11,615 nt of DNA from an uncultured euryarchaeote (GTDB lineage: Archaea > Thermoplasmatota > Poseidoniia > Poseidoniales > Poseidoniaceae), in the NCBI GenBank assembly GCA_937881505.1, contig CALGEM010000023.1, forward strand, positions 1 to 11,615. Direction: 5' to 3'. Below the pieces are notes generated by a model. That model was given only the letters and a program-made list of their open reading frames with translations, did not search any database and was not told where the DNA came from. Below are positions 1 through 7,634 of this stretch, in pieces. The translations under genes were made by a program, and so were the position numbers. The first letter of the stretch is position 1. Each line of letters opens with the position of its first letter.

Positions 1-81
1 AAGGGCAAAGGAACGCAACGAGTCAGCTACACCCTCAAGACAAGCAAACACCTTCGTCAAGCCTCATCGATTATCTTGTGA
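1..81 (+). CDS. C-terminal tail of a truncated plus-strand gene, unknown product
   Basis: Frame 1 is open from the first base to a TGA at 79-81 and encodes 26 residues. The tail is basic (GKGTQRVSYTLKTSKHLRQA) and loosely resembles the end of a winged-helix DNA-binding domain, where a beta wing with a Tyr-x-Leu-Thr/Lys stretch precedes a helix. That likeness rests on few residues and is only a suggestion. The gene would run toward the minus-strand gene ending at 113, giving a convergent arrangement with about 31 bp between the stops. Another frame is also open over this short stretch, so the reading is uncertain. Confidence 0.35.
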   Translation, partial: KGKGTQRVSYTLKTSKHLRQASSIIL

Positions 82-112
82 ACAAATACGTGTGGAACGT
101 ACACGACACCGT

Positions 113-508
113 TCATGAAGCTCCTATCAATGAAAAAAACCACAGAACTACAAGCATGAAAAATCCCCCGATCATCAAACCAATTCTTCCAGAACGCCTT
201 CCTCCTTCATGGTAGGGGGGCGGTAGGTTGAATGCGATGATAGGCCAAGCGATGGCTGCAAGAAAGAGATTACAGAGTGAAAAAATTAGCAAATCCTCAC
301 CACCAAAAAATTTGTCCAATAAAGGGTAATCTGGATAATTGATGTTCATCGTGAGTACAACACATACCAAGAAGAAAAGAGCAGGCGACGCTGGACCGAT
401 GAGACCAACCCAATACGCCCGATTTTTTTGAGCATCGGATAAGGTTGAATATTCCCAGGCGGGATATTTTGTGACAATTCTCCCCTCCTCGTCATGATCC
501 AAATCCAT
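113..508 (-). CDS. Small three-helix membrane protein, unknown function
   Basis: This 131-residue protein has an acidic, charged cytosolic-type N-terminus (residues 1-30, beginning MDLDHDEEGR). Three hydrophobic segments follow at about 32-54, 72-94 and 108-129. The loop before the third helix is basic (EGGRRSGR), which by the positive-inside rule places it in the cytoplasm. No family was recognised and there are no obvious catalytic or metal-binding residues. The ATG at 508 is preceded by a purine-rich GAGGGAGA stretch that can act as a ribosome binding site. The gene lies 49 bp downstream of the stop of the cysteine-cluster gene on the same strand, so the two may share a transcript. It could be an accessory subunit or an orphan membrane protein. 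Confidence 0.75.
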   Translation of the reverse strand: MDLDHDEEGRIVTKYPAWEYSTLSDAQKNRAYWVGLIGPASPALFFLVCVVLTMNINYPDYPLLDKFFGGEDLLIFSLCNLFLAAIAWPIIAFNLPPPYHEGGRRSGRIGLMIGGFFMLVVLWFFSLIGAS

Positions 509-557
509 TCATTCTCCCTCAAGCCACCCTATCGATAAAGAATGAAAATTTTTCCTA

Positions 558-1478
558 TCAAAATTCCAAATCGTCATCGACCAATTCTTTGACTTCTTTC
601 ATAGCAGATTTCAATTCCTCACGTTTTGATTGGCGTTGTTTGAATTCCAACTCCTCAAAGATTTCAGCGGTCTCTTCATCGAGGGCTTGGTCGGTTGCAG
701 CAGCTGCGTGGATTCTGTCGGTGAGGGCCGTGTCTTCACCGCTTCGCTCGCTTCGGTCAACCTTCTGAATCGGTTTACTCGGAACGGTTCGTGCCCCGTA
801 GTGTTTGTTCTCTTCGCCTTGCAACACCCATGTTTCTTCTCCCATCGCCTGTGCTTCCTTTGCTTCCAATGGGCGCTCCTTCCAAGGGTTTTGGTTGGCG
901 ATGTCTTGCAGCGCATTTTGTTGGCGCTTCGCACGTTGTTGCTCAAACAAAGCCTCGATGTCATCGGTGCTGGCCTTTACACGCTCTCCAACCAAAGCCC
1001 CGGCCAATCGTTGCTGTTCGATGAGTGCCCGACCGTGAACTTCGTCGTGGTCGTAGCGATGCGGCTCCGCCGCCATAGCCATGATTTCTTTTGCCAATTG
1101 ATACAACGGATCATCAGGGGGTGCAGAAGCGAGCAACTCCCGAACATTTCTGTGGTGTTGAATACAAGGGGAACAGCGAGCAACACCCGATTCGTCCGGT
1201 GCATCGCAGCGCAAACAACAGGCTTGGAACCCCAATTCCTGCATGGCTTTACGCGGCATGGACATCGTGAGACCCAGTATGGCATTGGTGCCAAGGTCAA
1301 GAATCCTTGGACACGAGGATTCAAAGTGAACCAAGCCATGGCATCTACATGGGCAATCGAGACCGTCGCGCCGATATTTTGGACGACGACCCGTTTCGAA
1401 ACCAACGGTCAAAACCCCGAATTCATCGTGTCCATCAACGTCTAGATAACGATGGGACCCTTCACTACGAAACATCAT
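558..1478 (-). CDS. Protein with two Cys clusters and a charged helical C-terminus, unknown function
   Basis: The protein is 306 residues from the chosen ATG. I do not recognise the family. Residues 42-56 carry a dense Cys/His group (C42, C44, C46, H47, H51, C56). A second group lies at 87-105 (CCLRC then CSPC: C87, C88, C91, C102, C105). Both look like zinc-binding knuckles. The rest, from about 125 on, is highly charged and rich in Gln, Glu, Lys and Arg, consistent with long helices or coiled coil, and ends in an acidic tail (VDDDLEF). There is no signal peptide or membrane segment, so it is probably cytosolic. The start is uncertain: tandem ATGs at 1478/1475 follow a GTGGAG stretch, while an in-frame ATG at 1523 would add 15 residues and overlap the divergent M50 gene. 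A nucleic-acid-binding or scaffold role is possible but unproven. Confidence 0.65.
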   Translation of the reverse strand: MMFRSEGSHRYLDVDGHDEFGVLTVGFETGRRPKYRRDGLDCPCRCHGLVHFESSCPRILDLGTNAILGLTMSMPRKAMQELGFQACCLRCDAPDESGVARCSPCIQHHRNVRELLASAPPDDPLYQLAKEIMAMAAEPHRYDHDEVHGRALIEQQRLAGALVGERVKASTDDIEALFEQQRAKRQQNALQDIANQNPWKERPLEAKEAQAMGEETWVLQGEENKHYGARTVPSKPIQKVDRSERSGEDTALTDRIHAAAATDQALDEETAEIFEELEFKQRQSKREELKSAMKEVKELVDDDLEF

Positions 1479-1495
1479 CTCCACTCGGTGACGCG

Positions 1496-2311
1496 ATGCT
1501 TCAGTTCCTCGGACGGGAGACATGGGAGAAACCCAAGCATCACACAGGACGCTTGTGGCATTTCAGCGATGTCGAGAAAGAACACCTTCGTCTCGCCATG
1601 GGTGCGTTCACCCTCGCACTTGGCTTCATGGCCGTGGGGGGCATTTCAGGGATTTCGGCCTACGGCTTTTCATCCTGGGTCGTGATGTTGCTGCTTTCCA
1701 TGCCCGTCATGTTCATCGCCATTGGCCCCGCCTTCCTTTTTCATGAAATCGGCCACAAATTGGTGGCGAAGAAAAACGGTTGCTGGGCCGAGTTCCGCGC
1801 CGACCCCAAAGGGTTGCAATTTGGCATCGCCATTTCCTTTTTCCTTGGTTTTCTTTTCATGGCACCCGGAGCTGTCATGGTCGCAGGGCTGGTCACTCGA
1901 CGACAAAACGGACACATCGCTGTCGCCGGCCCTCTTACCAACCTCGCTCTTTTCTTGATTGGCGTCCCTCTTTGGGGACTTATTCTTGGCCTCACAGGCG
2001 CGTTTGATGCCGTACCCGCAAACGGGTCACTGTTCGCAAGCGCCTACCTTGTTGACGGCGCTCTGGTATGGCAGGCAATGCTGGTGAACGCTGGCGTGTT
2101 CTGGTTGAGTGCAAACTTAATTCTTGGCCTGTTCAACATGCTTCCTTTCGGACCGCTTGACGGCTTGAAAGTCAAGGATTGGAACGAACAAGCCTTCTTT
2201 GCGGTGTTGTTGATTTTCGCTATTCCTGTCTTCACCATGTTCACTGGTGTCTGGTCGCCAACCGCCGTGTTGATGGCGGTGGCTGACCCCATCTCATCAC
2301 TGGTTCGTTGA
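1496..2311 (+). CDS. M50 / site-2-protease-type membrane zinc metalloprotease
   Basis: The protein is 271 residues from the ATG at 1496. It has the signatures of a membrane-embedded M50 peptidase: HEIGH at residues 83-87 (two zinc-binding His and the catalytic Glu) inside a hydrophobic segment, AGPLTNL at 144-150, and NMLPFGPLDG at 214-223, whose Asp222 is the expected third zinc ligand. About six hydrophobic segments are visible. This family cleaves substrates within or near the membrane, often as a regulatory step, but no PDZ or CBS domain is attached here to hint at a substrate. The open frame extends upstream to an ATG at 1307, but that extension (RNRDRRADILDDDP-like, polar) is antisense to the Cys-cluster gene and unlike a protease N-terminus. 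I therefore chose 1496, which has a GGTG about 6 nt upstream. It converges on the M28 gene with 21 bp between stops. Confidence 0.85.
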   Translation: MLQFLGRETWEKPKHHTGRLWHFSDVEKEHLRLAMGAFTLALGFMAVGGISGISAYGFSSWVVMLLLSMPVMFIAIGPAFLFHEIGHKLVAKKNGCWAEFRADPKGLQFGIAISFFLGFLFMAPGAVMVAGLVTRRQNGHIAVAGPLTNLALFLIGVPLWGLILGLTGAFDAVPANGSLFASAYLVDGALVWQAMLVNAGVFWLSANLILGLFNMLPFGPLDGLKVKDWNEQAFFAVLLIFAIPVFTMFTGVWSPTAVLMAVADPISSLVR

Positions 2312-2332
2312 GAGAGAGTGAGGCCTAAACCA

Positions 2333-4096
2333 TCACAAGTAGGCGTTTCGAACCGGGTTCTCATCCAAGTGGAAGAAGGAGTAGGTCGCCCACCAGGTGA
2401 TGGTGTCAAGCGCATCAACGAGGTTGCTTGTACCAGACCGTTCTTCACCGTAATCCTTGCCGGTGGTGTCCATCCAATCGATCATCTCATCCACTGTATC
2501 ACAAGTTTGGTGGTAGCACCAATACCCGTCAACCAATCCACCGAAACCCATGGTGACCGTGCCGAGGTTGTCTTGGAACGTGGCGTGGTCTGAACGGGCC
2601 GTGGTGTCTTCATAGACGATGATTTCAGGCCGGTCTTTTGCCATCCAATCGTCCACCTTCCATGTGTCGGCAGGATGGTCGGTTCCAATGAGCATCGACA
2701 TCTGTTCTTCCACCCCGATGGCGTCGGAACCAATCCACATTGCCAGACCAACCATGCCGGGCTGGTTCATGACGTCGTGGTCGAGGCTCGGACCGATGTA
2801 AACGCGCATGGGCCAGACTTCCTCGTCTTTTGGATAACCATCGGGGTCGACAGCAGGTTGCGGGTCGCAACCGCCTTCACCACCACCGTGGTTGCCACCG
2901 CAAGGTGCGCCGCCACCACCGGGCCAGTTGACGCCAGCCATGTCGAGATTCACGTAATTGGTGACTTCCACGTCTGGATTGTCTTCTTTCACCCAGTAAT
3001 CGGTCCAGAAATCACTTCCACGCTTACCTCCTTCTTCACCCGACCACAAACAGAACACCATCGTGTTTCGCGTGTTGAAATTGGCCATGGCCTCAGCCAC
3101 TGTTAGAACCATAGCGGTTCCAGCAGTGTTGTCATATGCACCAACTCGCGTCCCGTATGTGCGGCCGAAGATGTGTGGGTCGAGCATGCCCCCGTTGACC
3201 GGTGGAGCGATATCAAAGTGGGCTCCAAACACCATCCATTTATCCGGATTAATTTCACCGAACCGGTATCCACAGATGTTGTACGCCTCAGGGTTCTGTG
3301 CCCCAGTCATGAGGGAATCATAGGTGAATCGTTGGGTGATGACTTCCAACCCAAAACTTTCCAAATTTCCAATGAGGTATTGTGCAGCATCTTCGTAGGC
3401 CGCATTTCCTTGACCAGCCCATCGGTCCAAATAACCCACAGCACCGTCAGCAGCATCGGTCGGATCTGCAGTTTCGTCTGACATATGGCTGATGTAGTTG
3501 AAAACATTCAATCCATCCACCAGTCCCGTCGAATGTCGTCCACCCTCAGCTTCGCTGTAAGCGGCCGCCATTGGGCGTTCGACCGGTATGCGTACGGCGA
3601 GGACCGGGCCGCCACTGCTGTTGGATGGAAGAACGGTGTCCAGCGTTCCATTCGTTGCAGGAATTCGTTGAATGCCGGGGTTATCAGTGCGATCGTTACC
3701 GTCTCGCTGAACCCACGTACGCCACGACTCCTCAATCGTTCGAATGGGCCAGTTCTCTCGCCCATATTCTCCGAGCATCACCACAGCAGTATCGGTTCGT
3801 GGCGGGGCGAGCAATGTCAACATGACCGACTCACCAGCCTTCATGTCGATGACGGTTGAATTTTGCACGAAACCGTTGTCGGAGTTGAGCATGAGATAAG
3901 GCACAAAAATTGCAAGGTCGACCTCTGCAGCGATGGTGACGCCTTGGAAAACACCACCGGTAAGGACAGGCGGTGTGATGACAACATCATCGGTTGAACT
4001 CAAACCACCCCCATCTTGCTGTCCAAAACAACCCGATAGAGGCGTAAGGAGCATCAAGAGCACGAGAAAGAAGGCCTGACCAAAGCGTTGCCCCAT
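2333..4096 (-). CDS. Secreted M28-family zinc peptidase, lipoprotein
   Basis: The protein is 587 residues from the ATG at 4096. It starts with a hydrophobic signal ending in the lipobox LSGC (Cys23), so it is probably a lipid-anchored surface protein. Residues 24-230 form a divergent beta-rich N-terminal region. The catalytic M28 domain follows, with its full ligand set: H293 and D295 in GAHFD, bridging D322 in YDNTAG, E354-E355 in SGEEGG, D385 in NLDMAG, and H504 in SDHATF. M28 enzymes are mostly aminopeptidases or carboxypeptidases acting on peptides outside the cell, so scavenging of dissolved protein is likely. After the Asp385 motif there is a Gly-rich loop with Cys399, His403 and Cys410. 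The frame runs up to 4216, but the extra 40 residues precede the natural signal peptide and are probably untranslated. The exact specificity cannot be read from the sequence. Confidence 0.92.
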   Translation of the reverse strand: MGQRFGQAFFLVLLMLLTPLSGCFGQQDGGGLSSTDDVVITPPVLTGGVFQGVTIAAEVDLAIFVPYLMLNSDNGFVQNSTVIDMKAGESVMLTLLAPPRTDTAVVMLGEYGRENWPIRTIEESWRTWVQRDGNDRTDNPGIQRIPATNGTLDTVLPSNSSGGPVLAVRIPVERPMAAAYSEAEGGRHSTGLVDGLNVFNYISHMSDETADPTDAADGAVGYLDRWAGQGNAAYEDAAQYLIGNLESFGLEVITQRFTYDSLMTGAQNPEAYNICGYRFGEINPDKWMVFGAHFDIAPPVNGGMLDPHIFGRTYGTRVGAYDNTAGTAMVLTVAEAMANFNTRNTMVFCLWSGEEGGKRGSDFWTDYWVKEDNPDVEVTNYVNLDMAGVNWPGGGGAPCGGNHGGGEGGCDPQPAVDPDGYPKDEEVWPMRVYIGPSLDHDVMNQPGMVGLAMWIGSDAIGVEEQMSMLIGTDHPADTWKVDDWMAKDRPEIIVYEDTTARSDHATFQDNLGTVTMGFGGLVDGYWCYHQTCDTVDEMIDWMDTTGKDYGEERSGTSNLVDALDTITWWATYSFFHLDENPVRNAYL

Positions 4097-4376
4097 TGGT
4101 TTGCCGTGTGGGTTCACCTTCTCAAGGTCTGCCCTTGGTTGAACCGATTCTTTGATGAGGGAACAGGGCCAATGTAACCATGAGAACATGTCAAAGCGAA
4201 ACCAACTCAAATTCAAACTTCGTCAGCGTCAATCCTTCTTTTCAAATCACTTCATCGAGGTGATTGACGACACCAAATGCCCCCTCATCGAAGGCTAAGT
4301 CATCTTCCTTCCACCCACCTAACCCACATAACATGAGTTGGGTCTTCGATGCAGGAAAGATTTGTCTCAATTTAAT
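4097..4376. other. Intergenic region between M28 and rhomboid genes
   Basis: This stretch of about 280 bp has no convincing gene. It must hold the promoter of the M28 gene and the end of the rhomboid transcript. A 36-codon plus-strand frame (ATG at 4188, stop at 4296-4298) encodes a peptide with a basic first half and an acidic second half. It has no clear ribosome binding site and lies antisense to the extended M28 frame, so I do not call it a gene. A weak hairpin (ACCCA at 4322-4326 with TGGGT at 4339-4343) is followed toward the M28 side by pyrimidine-rich DNA. It could help end the rhomboid transcript, but the evidence is thin. Confidence 0.4.
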
Positions 4377-5087
4377 TCAGCCGCCTAGAATTTTTTTACT
4401 GTCTTGATGCAACCAATATCGTCCAAGTATGAATCCAAACGTGAAAGCGGTGACATGCCCCATACTGACATACAGCGCCGCACCTTCGTAGATGTAGGCG
4501 TTCCAGAATTCAAAACCAAAATAGAACAGGGCGCCCGCAACTGGACGTTTGATCTGTGAAAACAAAACTCCGCCGACACCGAAGAGACCGACTGAGCCAC
4601 CCATGTAATTTCGACCCCGGAGCCCAAATTCGTACCAATCAACCTCTGGATTGAGGTAATCACCCATGTAGAGGTATAGCGTCATAATCACTACAACCAG
4701 AGCGTGTATACTGAACATCGCAATCATTGCTCGCTTAGCCCCGATTCGGATTTCTGCAGTCTGCAGGAAGACGACAATCAAAGCGGCCACCAATAGGATG
4801 TGATCGGGGTTGTTGTGGAACCAAAACGAGGAGAATAGAGTGAACACGAAAATGTGAGGTGCTTCAAACAGGTTGTAAGGCCGCATGACGAAATCGCAGA
4901 TGATTGTATCAGATGGTATCGGACAATTACGAGACCCGAGGCCGAACAATACAAACAACAGTGCGATAATCAGCAGATAGCTGACCGAGAAGCGGCGTGA
5001 ATTCAGAATATCTCGCCAATGCATTCGGTTTCCTTTTCCATCATTCCAAGGCCAGATCATTGGCCAGGTTGGTCGGTCAGCACTCAT
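4377..5087 (-). CDS. Rhomboid-family intramembrane serine protease-like protein
   Basis: This 236-residue polytopic membrane protein has about six hydrophobic segments. It shows the rhomboid layout: FHNNPDHILLV at 90-100 matches the His/Asn region of helix 2, GGSVGLFG at 163-170 carries the putative nucleophile Ser165, and GHVTAFTFGFILG at 210-222 carries the putative catalytic His211 with the usual small-residue spacing. The classical GxSG is altered here: the residue after Ser is Val, with Gly next. The catalytic dyad is kept, but activity is less certain than in a canonical rhomboid. The start ATG overlaps the stop of the upstream anchored-protein gene as ATGA, which implies translational coupling and makes that protein the leading candidate partner or substrate. 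An in-frame ATG at 5024 (residue 22) is an alternative start. Confidence 0.75.
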   Translation of the reverse strand: MSADRPTWPMIWPWNDGKGNRMHWRDILNSRRFSVSYLLIIALLFVLFGLGSRNCPIPSDTIICDFVMRPYNLFEAPHIFVFTLFSSFWFHNNPDHILLVAALIVVFLQTAEIRIGAKRAMIAMFSIHALVVVIMTLYLYMGDYLNPEVDWYEFGLRGRNYMGGSVGLFGVGGVLFSQIKRPVAGALFYFGFEFWNAYIYEGAALYVSMGHVTAFTFGFILGRYWLHQDSKKILGG

Positions 5088-5788
5088 TCCTCTTCCTTCT
5101 TGAACTGTCCAATGACAACCGGTTCGGGGCTTTTTGTCAACGATGGGGTTTCATCCTCCTTCCGTTCCCTCACGATTGAGATGGTCAAGGCGACCATGCC
5201 AATGAGTGAGATGGCGGCGAGCAAAAAGACGGCAGATGACTCTGAAGCCGATGATGCTTCGACCTCGTTTTCTTGCTCAACCACGTCGCAACCGACTCCA
5301 AAACAATCACCAGGCGAGGGCCCTTCCTCTTCATGCACGTCTTTGTGGACGATGATGGAGTGATTCCACACCGTTTCCGTACCGTTATGTGCGCGAATCA
5401 CCCAGAAGTTGTAGGTGTCAACGGTCGCATTCATGTCAAAGGCGTAGGTTGCCGAAACAATACATGATTCATCCACCAATGACCCGTTTTCATCCAGGTC
5501 ACATTCGTTCACCATTTCCCCCGAATCAAAATCATCTGTTGCGTTGAACACACCATCGAGATTGACGTCAAGACGCACGGTCATCGTTGTGTTGTTGGTA
5601 TCGTCGTGCATTTGGAACCAGACGGCGTTGCCTTGGAGAAAGGACGGGTCGGTGATGTTGCCTGAGACGACACCGTCTTCGGTGAGAATCACCGAGAGTG
5701 TTTTCTGTTCGTGCGCCTGGCTCGCAGGAGCGAGAAGCACCAACAAGAGCAGGCCAATAACGGCGAGCCCGACACGCTTGTTTCCCAT
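5084..5788 (-). CDS. Secreted C-terminally anchored protein, copy 1 (possible cupredoxin-like/copper-binding)
   Basis: The protein is 234 residues. The signal peptide (1-25) ends in S-Q-A, so cleavage would leave His26 as the mature N-terminus. The extracellular part is beta-rich and acidic. It has an EF-hand-like loop D74-x-N76-x-D78-G-x5-D85, then FDSGE and Cys96, with Cys109 probably pairing to it. A late His-rich stretch follows (H134, H143, H148, H152), then a second Cys pair (C162, C167). A transmembrane helix at about 185-207 and a 27-residue charged cytoplasmic tail close the protein. It is a paralog of the 8322-8948 gene: the signal, N-terminal His, calcium-type loop, DSGE-x-V-x-EC and D-[VI]-H-x-E align. 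It overlaps the rhomboid gene by 4 bp and is divergent from a propeller gene. Copper binding is inferred from the N-terminal His and the nearby SCO gene; no family is firmly recognised. Confidence 0.82.
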   Translation of the reverse strand: MGNKRVGLAVIGLLLLVLLAPASQAHEQKTLSVILTEDGVVSGNITDPSFLQGNAVWFQMHDDTNNTTMTVRLDVNLDGVFNATDDFDSGEMVNECDLDENGSLVDESCIVSATYAFDMNATVDTYNFWVIRAHNGTETVWNHSIIVHKDVHEEEGPSPGDCFGVGCDVVEQENEVEASSASESSAVFLLAAISLIGMVALTISIVRERKEDETPSLTKSPEPVVIGQFKKEEE

Positions 5789-5806
5789 GATTTGAGGGCA
5801 ATCACC

Positions 5807-5817
5807 AAATCATAAAG
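5807..5817 (-). promoter_or_regulatory. TATA-like element in the first divergent gap
   Basis: The 58-bp gap between the two divergent start codons has one AT-rich element, read as CTTTATGATTT on the minus strand. Its centre lies about 25 nt before the ATG at 5788, the distance expected for a leaderless archaeal transcript. No separate AT-rich box sits at the same distance from the plus-strand ATG at 5847. Either this element serves both directions, giving the plus gene a leader of about 9 nt, or the plus promoter is weak or atypical. Confidence 0.4.
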
Positions 5818-5846
5818 ACCAAACGGATGGTTGAGTTGAGCCAACC

Positions 5847-7625
5847 ATGGGCAGTAAGGAACTTCTTCTTGGTATCTTTACCGTCGTTTTTCTTACCTCG
5901 GCAACCTTGTTGGTTTTCGGCGATGATATCGAGGCTGCTACCAACGAGAGCCCCGCCCTCAAGGCCGGCGATCCACTGATTCAAGGCGAAGGCCACGACC
6001 ACAAGGACGCCAGTCAGCATGAATTTGGCACCGATAACATGGAACTTTTGGATTTCAACCCATTGACCACACCCGGCAACGCCGAGGTCCAAGTGGCAAC
6101 CACACCTGATGGTGAGACCTATGCATACCTTGCTGGCTGGAACGACATGCACATCGTGGACGTCACCGACCCCACCAACACAACAGTCACCGGTGTTTAC
6201 AACGACCCGAACACGCAAGTGCTGGATGTCAAGTACCTCGAATACAACGGTCGTGAATACATCATTCAGCAAAATCAACTCGTTGACCCTGGAAATTCAG
6301 ACCCGAATATCGGTCAGTGGAGCGACCCAGCGCAAGTCAGCGTTACGCTCATTGACGTGACGGACAAAACAAATCCTGTTTGGATTGATTCATGGTACGA
6401 TGCTGACCACCCAACCGGCCCTCACAACCTCTACACGCACATGATCGACGGTGAGTGGTACATGTTTATCGCAAACCCAGATTATGATAACTGCAACGAC
6501 GCCATTGGAGAAGCCTGCGGCGGCGTCACTATTGCGCACCTCAATTTGGTTGGGTCGGCGGCCCGCAATCTCCCCAACGTACCTGCTTCAGGCCTTGGCC
6601 ACACCATCATCAAGGTCGGCGAATACGAAGTTGCTTGGGAAACGACGATGGGCGGTTGGATTTACATCCACGACATGACCGTTCAAACATGGCCTGGAGA
6701 AGATCCAAACGACCCTCGATTTGGTCGCACGTTTGTCTACGGCAGCTATTGGGAAGCAGGTCTACGAATTGGTGATGTGACCGACGTCCCTCACCCCGTG
6801 AATTCACCCGAAGCCTATGCGGTTCACGCAACCACTTGCCGAACGGGTTTCGGCAACCCCCTGATGTGCCGATGGCGAGCACCTGAAGTCGGTCTGTGGA
6901 TGGATTTCCTTGACTTGGACGGTGATGGCCAGCCAGACAGTGGTCCAACTGGGAACGAGAACGGAGGGCGTGTTTCCTACATCCACTACGCCGAACCTTT
7001 CCCCACGATGGTTGACCTCTCTCATGTTGGTTATTCCGATGAACCCGTTCATCTGGTCACCGCTGCTGTTGAAACCCTCAGCACCAACATCGGCACCGGT
7101 ATCATGTACCTCATCGACACCACTGAATACACCATGGAAGACGGCCAGTTCAAATTCAAACCCAAATTGATTCGCGATTGGGAAATTCCCTATGCTGAAG
7201 ATCATTGCTATGGTGCTGATTGCGAAGCCCATCCAAACGAGGACGAATGGCTTCTCTTCTCCCCGCACAATCTTGACAGCACCTACTTCGAAACCGACGA
7301 GAGCACCGACCAAAGTCACGGCGGCGGCTGGGATGGGCGCCTCTATGTCTCTCATTATCACGCTGGATTGTGGGTGGTTGACATTGAGACACTGGTTGAC
7401 CCAACCAATCCCGATGATCGCATCGCCGTCCATGAAGAAGCGACGGTGGCTTACTATCTCCCTCACGGCGAGGACGGCACACCACTTGATTCGAGCTTCT
7501 ACGACTTTGGTTGGGTCCCGTTCTTGTGGGCGGTGGAGCACCATGACGGCATCACCTACGCCTCGTGCATTTCCACCGGTCTCTATCTGGTCCAACTTGA
7601 CATTGACCTTCCTTACCGACTCTGA
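5847..7625 (+). CDS. Membrane-anchored LVIVD-type beta-propeller protein, copy 1
   Basis: The protein is 592 residues. An N-terminal hydrophobic helix (about 6-24) with no clear cleavage site suggests a signal anchor and an extracellular body. Short LVIVD-like repeats mark propeller blades: HIVDVTDP at 102-109, TLIDVTDKTNP at 167-177, GLRIGDVTD at 305-313, MYLIDTTE at 420-427, GLWVVDIE at 507-514 and GLYLVQLD at 578-585. This fits about seven blades. Next to the membrane is H50-x-H52-x5-H58-x3-TDNM. Other likely functional residues are SPHN (H474), SHYHAG (H503, H505) and a DLDGDGxxD calcium-type loop at 356-364. Several Cys pairs (216/224, 331/341, 454/459) suggest disulfides. The motifs in bold positions recur in the 9043-11049 protein. 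SCO follows 9 nt downstream, so the two are probably cotranscribed. The biochemical role is unknown; a metal-dependent surface enzyme or binding platform is plausible. Confidence 0.88.
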   Translation: MGSKELLLGIFTVVFLTSATLLVFGDDIEAATNESPALKAGDPLIQGEGHDHKDASQHEFGTDNMELLDFNPLTTPGNAEVQVATTPDGETYAYLAGWNDMHIVDVTDPTNTTVTGVYNDPNTQVLDVKYLEYNGREYIIQQNQLVDPGNSDPNIGQWSDPAQVSVTLIDVTDKTNPVWIDSWYDADHPTGPHNLYTHMIDGEWYMFIANPDYDNCNDAIGEACGGVTIAHLNLVGSAARNLPNVPASGLGHTIIKVGEYEVAWETTMGGWIYIHDMTVQTWPGEDPNDPRFGRTFVYGSYWEAGLRIGDVTDVPHPVNSPEAYAVHATTCRTGFGNPLMCRWRAPEVGLWMDFLDLDGDGQPDSGPTGNENGGRVSYIHYAEPFPTMVDLSHVGYSDEPVHLVTAAVETLSTNIGTGIMYLIDTTEYTMEDGQFKFKPKLIRDWEIPYAEDHCYGADCEAHPNEDEWLLFSPHNLDSTYFETDESTDQSHGGGWDGRLYVSHYHAGLWVVDIETLVDPTNPDDRIAVHEEATVAYYLPHGEDGTPLDSSFYDFGWVPFLWAVEHHDGITYASCISTGLYLVQLDIDLPYRL

Positions 7626-7634
7626 GGCGAAACC

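Noticed and set aside
89..105. Possible terminator hairpin CGTGT/ACACG
   Set aside because: The stem is only 5 bp with no extension and no T-run. It is too weak to call.
630..1445. Plus-strand 271-codon open frame
   Set aside because: It is antisense to the Cys-cluster gene. Its translation has no recognisable domain, while the minus-strand reading has ordered Cys clusters and a charged helical tail typical of a real protein.
1307..1495. 63-residue N-terminal extension of the M50 protease
   Set aside because: It is antisense to the Cys-cluster region of the divergent gene, polar and unlike M50 N-termini. A start at 1496 with GGTG upstream gives a normal-length protein.
4097..4216. 40-residue extension of the M28 protein
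   Set aside because: It would put a Trp-rich stretch before a perfectly formed lipoprotein signal peptide. The natural start is the ATG at 4096.
4188..4298. 36-codon plus-strand frame in the intergenic gap
   Set aside because: It has no ribosome binding site or TATA-like box at a suitable distance and no recognisable motif. A frame this short is expected by chance.
5802..6278. Minus-strand 158-codon open frame
   Set aside because: It covers the divergent promoter and the start of the first propeller and has no sensible domain. It is antisense noise.
6804..7595. Minus-strand 263-codon open frame
   Set aside because: It is a shadow of the first propeller gene, whose plus-strand repeats and conserved motifs run through the whole interval.
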